NCBI RefSeq assembly: GCF_041260155.1
Contig: NC_091946.1
Span: forward strand, 36,880,276-36,944,275
Source: Ptychodera flava
Taxonomy: Eukaryota; Hemichordata; Enteropneusta; Ptychoderidae
Length of the DNA: 64,000 bases
Direction: 5' to 3'
In this document: one piece after another, positions 57,301-64,000 of the stretch
Layout of the letters: each line of letters opens with the position of its first letter
Numbering within the stretch: the first letter of the stretch is position 1
Program-made: the position numbers and the translations under genes
The notes under the pieces: generated by a model
The model's input: only the letters and a program-made list of their open reading frames with translations
What the model was told of the DNA's origin: nothing
The model's database searches: none

Positions 57301-59375
57301 TCTATATATGCAAGGCTGTACTAAAAATCCTTGCGACTCACTCTGGGGCTTCTACGGAGCATTTTGAACGATATTTTGCTTTTCACTTCTCATTGGCAAG
57401 ATCGTATAGTAAATATTCATTACAGTATGTGGATAAGTTGCTGATTTTCGTGTTCGTTCTAATCAATCTTTGGGAGCTAGCTGTGAGAACGTAAGTATTC
57501 CATATGAGGCAAAATTACGTAGTATTTTTCGCGATAGGTTTCTTACAGGTACATAATTTGAAGCGTTTGTTGAAATATGTAAGTTAATTATCCGTCAATT
57601 GTCCAGAATGTCGTTATTGACGCGCGAAGGCTAGCGAATGAATATGTGCTCCTACAACGCAAACATTGTATGTCATTGTTCACACACCATTTACTTCTCT
57701 GCAAGACTAAGTCTTTCAATAGTATCCATACAAACTGTTCACAGTGCTGCTAAGCCGATATTTGTGTCAGGCACCTCCAGGTTAAAGTTTGCTGACCCAT
57801 ATTGTAAGAGTCGTGACTGTGGTGCAATCGTAATCGCGACTCACATAACATTGCAGAAAACTGCACACTGAGTCTTATTGAGCGCTAGTGGTGAGAATGG
57901 CAGTTTTACAATGACAATGTAACTCACGATTACGCTGACAACTTTATGCACCACAGCAGGAAAAAAGTAAATGTGACACATTTCAGTGGTATCTCTGTGT
58001 GAAAATGTTGGCAAAATTTGGAATTCACACCCAATGCAACACTGATGTGCAAACTCTTGAAAATTCTATGTGGCAGCATAACTGTATGAATTATTTCAGA
58101 AACAACAGCACCTTAAAATAATATGCAAAATAAACATATGTAGTACAGTATCATACACGAATCATTATTCAAAACCGTGTTCTGATTGTTTCTCTTGCAA
58201 TCTTTAAAAGAAAATGGAAATTTAAAATAAATCGAATCGAATTAGTATTTGAGAACAATATAATCAACTCAACTATGGAGTGCTGTACAGAGACCGCAGA
58301 CTTTCTAAAATTTTGTCAAGGAAATGTAAACATATTTTTAACAAAATGAAACATATATCAGGGATCGTGTGAAAATTCTGGTACTTCAAATCAAGCGGCC
58401 TGAACTTGAAAGGGCTAATATTTGATATAAAATGGCCACAATTCCTAAGTTGACTTTACGGTAATATTCGAATTTCACAAAAAAATGAGGCTATTGAAAC
58501 TCCATTTACAAGATTGAAAATGAGGGTAAACAACCTGTATTAAAGCACAGTATCGTAAAAATTAGCGGGCATGAATATTTGTCCCCGAGACGCATACTAT
58601 ACAACATAGGGTTTGGTAACGATAGCTACGCATGACAAGGTAGTTGGGGATAAAGACGAAATTTAACGTGGAGGAGACGTCGACAACAAAGTAAAGCAAT
58701 AAATAACAGCGAAATGCCAACAAAGGTCAACACACACAAAGAGAACTGTAATCTGTGAGAGTGGAGGCGGATCGATTCGGCGACATAATTCTCTGTGAAA
58801 GATTTTATATGAGAGTCGTCCTTTATATAATTATTAAATAATTTCTTCTTCGTATTGCAACAAAATTAAGATCAAATCCAAAGTCAGCCCTAGACTGCAA
58901 AAATAGGACGGTTTGGCGACGTTTGAATGCAGAGCCTGATGTTCCATGCACCGGGACCTTTTGTGGTGACGTTCGACAAAGTGGTATGGCCCGCAATGAA
59001 AAAATCAAATGGTCCAAATGCTCTATTCAGACTTATCCAGTGTCCTTTGCCGATAAGGTCAGGAGGCTTAAACAGGTCTTGACTCGGCATTGTTTACAAT
59101 AGTAAACATAAAAATACAAATCTTAGTGTCTTGGTAATGACGTATCGCACTTTATAGACACACTCTGTACTGATTGAAAACTCAACGAAGTGGCGGCGCC
59201 CTCATGGCGGTGGAATCATAAACTTATCTTAATGTAGTGGCCATGACACGTAGAGATCAAAATCACCAATACGTCAACAAAATGCAATTATAACAACACA
59301 AGGTCTCTGTCAGAAGCGCTTCAATCATCTAAAGAAATATTATTAATGGACTTTTAGGGAAAAATCGTAAGGCTT
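57301..59375. other. Intergenic stretch, nothing recognised
   Basis: Open frames at 57638-57871 (plus) and 58823-59090 (minus) look compositionally like protein in places but have no domain, start context or splice support. GAGACGCATACTA near 58590 resembles the end of MITE family A and may mark a decayed copy. Confidence 0.4.
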
Positions 59376-59379
59376 TTAA

Positions 59380-59699
59380 AGGTATACAGTCACCTGTAAT
59401 CTAAATATGCCCATATATGGGCAGAGGAGCAGCCAATGGTTGACAGTGAAACTACGGGGATAAGCGGTACAGAACGACACGCTAAACTTGATGTATTCTG
59501 TTGACTCTGATTAAAGGTATACAGTCACCTGTAATCTAAATATGCATATATATGGTCAAAGGGGCGTTCCTTGGTGTTCAAAATGTCCATGTGAGGGCGC
59601 TGTTTTTAAAGAGCGGCCACCCGCTTAAAATCTGTGATCGGTTAGATTTTCTCTTTCCATGGTAACTGTGGCAAAATTGGAACAGGTGACAGTATACCT
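59380..59699. mobile_element. Nested MITE pair, TTAA-flanked (family E)
   Basis: A complete 185-bp element at 59515-59699 has inverted ends AGGTATACAGTCACCTGT and the complement of AGGTATACTGTCACCTGT, with TTAA on both sides (59511-59514, 59700-59703). A second left end with the same first 40 bp starts at 59380 after TTAA but has no right end, so it is a truncated or rearranged copy. Kolobok-like by target and end bases. Confidence 0.75.
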
Positions 59700-61740
59700 T
59701 TAAAGTACTTCAGCAGTTTAAAATTGTGTCTGATGGTAACATCGAAAAATGATTAAACTCTTGCCAAGGAAATAGTGCTTTCACCATAAAAACCTTTAGA
59801 TCATATCTGAAAACCCCAAATCATCACTCCTTTACTCTCCAACTGAGGTTGATGTAAAGTGCGTTATGTCTTCACTTGGCACTCGAAAAGCAGCTCGTGG
59901 TCATGATGAAAAAAGTGCAAGGCTAATTAAAGATGCGTCCGATGAAATTTGCCGCCCTATTAGCCACATCGTCTTTGTTTTTCAACAGGTTTTTTCCAGA
60001 CGACTTAAATTTGCAAGAGTTATGCCTATTTTTAGAACGGAAAATATAGAAGATATGGAGAGTTCTAGACCAGTCTGTATTTTACCGGTCCTTAGTAACA
60101 TTATAAACAAGCAAATCTTGGCGTTTTTAGATAAACATAGTATACTTTATGATCACCAGTATGGGTTTAGAAAACAATACAGTAATAAACTCTCTCTCAT
60201 TAGCCTATCCAAATATCTCTTGAATGAAATAGATCAATTAAATCCAGCCCTTATTTACTTTTATTAATATTTATTTATTTTTTTATTCATTATGCTTCCT
60301 CATTGGCATATACTTAGAAAAAAGGTACAAAAATAGAGCAATATTTCTCGAAAAATTTCTTGAATGTGTTAGGGGCTCTATAGCTGAATGTAGCAATATT
60401 ACAAATTACTCATAAACAGACGTGTTTACCTTAAAAACAGAAAAGCAGATGAGCTTACATTTGCAGATTAAACCATCATTACTTCACCTTGCAATTAACC
60501 CAAATTAGTTCCAATCGTGTTAAAAGTAGCAGTAAATGGTAGAGAAAACCAGGTGTCGAACACCTCTAACTCTATCCCATCATACATTCAACAGGAAAAT
60601 AACTAGACACATATAAAATGTCAACGGACAGAAAATTGATTGTCTAACATTTACATAATAAAAATAAAGGAGATATCAGATAAAATCTCACACCAGCAGC
60701 TACTAAAATGACAGGAGCGAACTTACTTGGCTTTATACATAGATTTTTCGAAAGCCTTGGAAACCATAGATCACAATATTCTTGTTGCTAAACTTGAATG
60801 CAATGGTATAAGAGGCTTACCTCTTTATTTGATCAAAAGTTGTGTATTCTAGAATATGTTTTTTGGCGTCAATTGTATACAATCACAGAGAAAGTTTATA
60901 ACCTGTTGCATTCCTCGCGGCTCCATTCTTGGACCCACCTTTTTTCCTTTGTATATCATGACATCCATCTGTCGTCCAACGCTTTCAATTTTGGATTGTA
61001 CGCAGATGATTCAAACTTATTTTATACAATTCAATGTAATTCAAATCTCATTGACTTGGATACTGTCAATGAAACTCTAAAATGTGTGGTTGACCAGTGC
61101 GACGCCAACAGATTGACAATCAAATAAAACGAATTTTGTAATTATAACAAGTAACAAGAAAAAAGTTGCATGTCAGGGTGTCCTTGAAATCAAGAACATA
61201 GTAATTAATGAGGTGTAAAACACACCAATTGTCTCTTTGGTAGTGGACAAAAACCTCTTTTCGTCAGCAAATTGATAAGATAAGGAAAAAATCAGCAAGT
61301 CGACAGGTGTTTTTTTAAATTACGTCACACTGTTCCACAATATGTTCTCGTTATGCTGTATAATGACTTCCACACATAATGTACTGAGTCAAAGTCTGCG
61401 GTGATACGTAGTCTACATATTTGCGTGATATATTCCTTGTCGAAAAGAAATTTGTAAGAATAATAACATTTAGTCACTGAAATGCCTCCTGAGATCCATT
61501 GTTCAGAAAGTTCTGTATCTTAGACATTTACCAACAACATAAACTACAGCTTGGTGAATTTGTCCATGATGCATTGCAGGCAAAGTTACCGCGGTTACCG
61601 CATATTTTCATTGACTTCTTCACATTGGCCAGCCATACATATAAAACTGAAAAAAAATTAGAAATGACTTGTACATTCCCAAAATCAGACTTTAAGCAAG
61701 TACGCTGGTACAAAAACGTGTAATAGGATGCCAGTTAGAA
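59700..61740 (+). pseudogene. Broken CR1/L2-like LINE reverse transcriptase
   Basis: Landmarks on the plus strand: TFRSYLKTPNHHSFTLQPTE, KAARGHDEKSARLIKDASDE, RPVCILPVLSNIINKQILAF, HQYGFRKQYSNKLSLISLSK, then after about 450 bp of unrelated DNA GLYIDFSKALETIDHNILVA, IPRGSILGPTFFPLYI (the PQGSILGP box), NFGLYADDSNLFYTIQ (the YADD catalytic box) and a C-terminal ILDIYQQHKLQLGEFVHDAL. The frame changes several times and contains stops. The break at 60270-60710 contains a family C MITE end (60520). The family E MITEs lie at the 5' edge. No endonuclease domain remains. Confidence 0.8.
60396..60520 (-). mobile_element. Partial family C MITE in the LINE
   Basis: It ends CCAATCGTGT|TA like the full copy at 31601 (in opposite orientation) and shares GAGCTTACATTTGCAG and AATATTACAAATTACTCAT. 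The left terminal repeat is missing. Confidence 0.65.
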
Positions 61741-61917
61741 TTAGACATATTGACAGCAGAAATTCTTTCAAACGTAAATGAAAGCAATGTCATCTATTGA
61801 CATGTACACTTAAATAGAAACTGCATATTTCCCACTGCCTTGATAGCCTATGAGTCATTGATGTTTCTAAGTATCAATTTGCATTTTTGCATTTCTTTCG
61901 CTTTTTTCTTTTCTCAG

Positions 61918-61940
61918 TTTATTTATTTATTTATTTATTT

Positions 61941-62000
<60 letters not shown>

Positions 62001-62051
62001 TTTGTTTGTTTGTTTGTTTGTTTGTTTGTTGTTATTTATTTATTTATTTAT
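61918..62051. repeat. (TTTA)n / (TTTG)n microsatellite
   Basis: About 130 bp of tetranucleotide repeats. Phe/Tyr/Leu/Ile-only open frames across it are artefacts. It could mark the 3' tail of the LINE insertion just upstream (inference). Confidence 0.9.
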
Positions 62052-62192
62052 ATGGTCCAGTTATTCATTCATTTTTACTTTCATTCACTGGTTAAAATGT
62101 TTGTGAACAGTTTTGCCCACTTACTGAGTTCAATATTAATACTTTAAACAGGGGACGGACTCGAATAGTTGTTTGTTAACAACTATTTTGTG

Positions 62193-62319
62193 TTGCAATA
62201 TTACAAATAACTCATGAAAACAAATGTGTAACGTAAAAAGAAAAGCATATGAGCTTACATTTGCAGATTTAAAAACGCTACTTCACCTTCAAATTATCTC
62301 AAATTAGTTCCAATCGTGT
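62193..62319 (-). mobile_element. Partial family C MITE
   Basis: It shares the CCAATCGTGT|TA end and GAGCTTACATTTGCAG with the fragment at 60396 and the full copy at 31601. No left terminal repeat found. It lies about 150 bp upstream of the start of the next gene. Confidence 0.65.
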
Positions 62320-62470
62320 TATCTCCTCTTTTCCCACTTTCCTCAATTTTTTATATCCGTAAAAATGCCACAAAAAAGGGAAATAAACATTTCTTTTTCT
62401 TCTTCTTCAACCAAACGCATTGCCTCAAATCACATGTGTCTCCAGGTTAAGCTTAAACTTCTCATTTCAG

Positions 62471-62537
62471 ATGGCCCTGGCAGAGATGAAAGTCACATTC
62501 TACTTCGTTCTAGTGATCATTGCGTTCCTCTCAAATG
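62471..62537 (+). CDS. Signal-peptide exon of a mucin-like gene
   Basis: The ATG follows a good acceptor directly (CTTCTCATTTCAG), so a non-coding 5' exon probably lies upstream. It encodes MALAEMKVTFYFVLVIIAFL, then SN: a short charged N-region and about 14 hydrophobic residues, typical of a signal peptide. Donor G|GTAAGA, phase 1, the usual phase after signal peptides of modular extracellular proteins. Confidence 0.75.
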
Positions 62538-62861
62538 GTAAGATATCATCATATGTATAATAATGTTTCCAAGATGAACAGAAGGTATTTCTATTTCAAA
62601 TTGCTCAAAACATTTACAAAATTTTGTTGAATTGTGTGCGTTATGTAAAATTTTATACAAATTTCTTTCCTCCTCATTGTTTTTCATGTATACCAAAAAG
62701 GTTGTTTGACGTTTCCGAAATGTTTTCATTTCTCTATGAGTTCTATTCAAACGCAGTCAGTGTAAACAATCGTAGAAGCGACAGCAAGCTATTAAGACAT
62801 GACTCATCTCAGTCAGCTTCAGGTTCGCGAAATTTAACGCCTAATTCTTCGCTCATTTCAG

Positions 62862-63256
62862 AATTCCGTACGACACATACATCCACAACTACACATCAAA
62901 CCACGCAAGAGGAAACTTCGTTCTTGGTACAACTGAAACTGTGGAGGATGTCTCTACAACAGTTCCGACGTCAGGGTTCTCAAGAATATCATCCAAGTTT
63001 ACATCGGGAGGTAGTTCTGAGCAATCTTTGTCGACGGCGCAATCACCGATGTCGACCAATGCAGCATCAACGGCAGATACAACAGTAACTGACGGAATAA
63101 CAACTGGAGGTAGATCGACATCACAAGCCACTACAACGGGACAATACGCAACTTCGCAGGAAGACAAGACCACACCAGCTGTCGAAACGATAGAGCCTGC
63201 ATCCACGTCAAAATTCACCTCGGCCGAAACTCTCTATTCGGAGAGTGCAACAACAG
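62862..63256 (+). CDS. Ser/Thr-rich mucin-like exon 1 (frame broken as read)
   Basis: Acceptor GCTCATTTCAG, donor G|GTATTT. From the signal exon's phase it starts EFRTTHTSTTTHQTTQEETS, but that frame soon leaves the mucin pattern and stops near 63086. A second frame carries TTETVEDVSTTVPTSGFSRI and stays open to the donor. The next exon has the matching blocks (QTTQDE and TTDTTEDVSS) in one frame, about 24 codons further apart. A deletion of non-triplet length, or a sequence error, is therefore likely at about 62925. The product would be O-glycosylated and extended. Confidence 0.65.
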
Positions 63257-63597
63257 GTATTTGTTTGATCGATTTCCCAGAACGAGCCGTATCGAAAATA
63301 TTGCATATTTACGGTTTAACGAAGTTGATTGCTTTAGAGCGAAGTGTGTTCAATGTTTACAAAAATTGCAAATAAATGTTCCTGTGAGACTAAAATCACC
63401 TACTTATAAAGATATTTTTGATCTGTAAGGTGATTGTAACGATGTGTGGTTGTGTTCGTCTAAACATCTACGAAATTTGCCTGTCTTATATTACAGTGGA
63501 TGTAAAGCATTCCATGAATTCAACACTTGCCCTATTTTAACCATTAGAGCTATGTGGGAATTTGAAATATAAGAAATTAGCATCTTCCGTTTTACAG

Positions 63598-64000
63598 TCA
63601 TAATTTATCGAGATGTTAGCCTTAACACAGTAATGCACTTCCATGTGGCTATGGCACGACCACGTATCCTTTCAGCCAACTTCGGTTTACGAGATTTTAC
63701 CACCAAGTTTACGTTCATGTCTGCAGTCACTGCGACCCAAAATGCTGCAAGAGTAGAACAAACCACGCAAGATGAATCTCGATCGCCGTTTCACTCAACA
63801 TCTGGTTCAGAAGATTCTACAACGAAACCGACTATCGCTACGACGCCAGTCGAATTACCAGTCGATGCCACTACAACGGATACAACGGAGGATGTCTCTT
63901 CAAGACTGACGACGTCACGGTTCTCAACAATACTATCCCAGTTTACACCGGGAGGAGGTACTCCCACACAATTTTTTCCGACGGTTCACGCAACGACTCC
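63598..64000 (+). CDS. Ser/Thr-rich mucin-like exon 2 (runs off the window)
   Basis: Acceptor TCCGTTTTACAG, phase 1. It reads VIIYRDVSLNTVMHFHVAMA, then ARVEQTTQDESRSPFHSTSG, DSTTKPTIATTPVELPVDAT and TTDTTEDVSSRLTTSRFSTI. It is a diverged tandem copy of exon 1, rich in Thr, Ser and Pro. The 3' part of the gene is outside the window. Confidence 0.7.

Noticed and set aside
58823-59090. Overlapping minus-strand frames (GKGHWISLNRAFGPFDFFIA)
   Set aside because: Protein-like composition but no good donor or acceptor and no family recognised.
61840-62147. Leu/Ile/Tyr/Phe-rich membrane-like proteins
   Set aside because: Translations of the (TTTA)n microsatellite.

Overview
The window reads as nuclear DNA of an animal, most likely a marine invertebrate deuterostome (hemichordate, echinoderm or amphioxus type). 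The species is an inference. The support is short GT-AG exons spread over long AT-rich introns, an extracellular multidomain cadherin, a Gmr1-type Ty3/gypsy element, a Penelope-like reverse transcriptase, a CR1/L2-like LINE and many small inverted-repeat DNA transposons. No prokaryotic operon, CRISPR array, rRNA or tRNA was seen.

Layout. (1) About 1.2-30.6 kb, + strand: the 3' part of one large gene for a single-pass membrane protein. In exon order it encodes tandem FN3-EGF modules, two more FN3-like exons, two EGF domains, a SEA domain with an intact GSVVV autocleavage motif, one more EGF, 14 cadherin repeats, a transmembrane helix and a cytoplasmic tail of about 160 residues ending at 30632. 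The 5' end lies outside the window. Its first 1.65 kb carries an inverted duplication with a small transposon in one arm. (2) 30.6-62.4 kb: mostly repeats. There is a young Gmr1-like LTR retrotransposon on the minus strand (33548-39884), one good minus-strand host exon (40790-40974), a TTAA-flanked element (41020-43107), a TAA-flanked element holding a 180-bp satellite array (43444-45490), a perfect 65-bp-arm palindrome (47631-47832), a 4-kb element with inverted repeats of about 0.55 kb around Penelope-type reverse transcriptase remnants (48719-52691), three copies of an unclassified 0.8-1.4-kb repeat (47395-57300), and a broken LINE (59700-61740). (3) 62.47 kb to the end, + strand: the start of a second secreted or membrane gene, with a signal peptide exon followed by Ser/Thr-rich mucin-like exons that run off the window.

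How it may work together. The cadherin precursor is predicted to be cut in its SEA domain. That would leave an FN3/EGF outer part held non-covalently on a membrane-anchored EGF + cadherin stalk. The downstream gene begins as a mucin-like surface protein in the same orientation. It could be a tandem relative of the first gene, whose 5' end is not visible; this is inference only.

Introns of the cadherin gene not listed separately (for example 6030-7364, 19032-19461, 22481-23006, 23769-24496, 26188-26691, 26808-27498) showed no further exon or recognisable element on reading. Exon borders were set by eye from splice consensus, reading phase and domain homology, not by transcript data.
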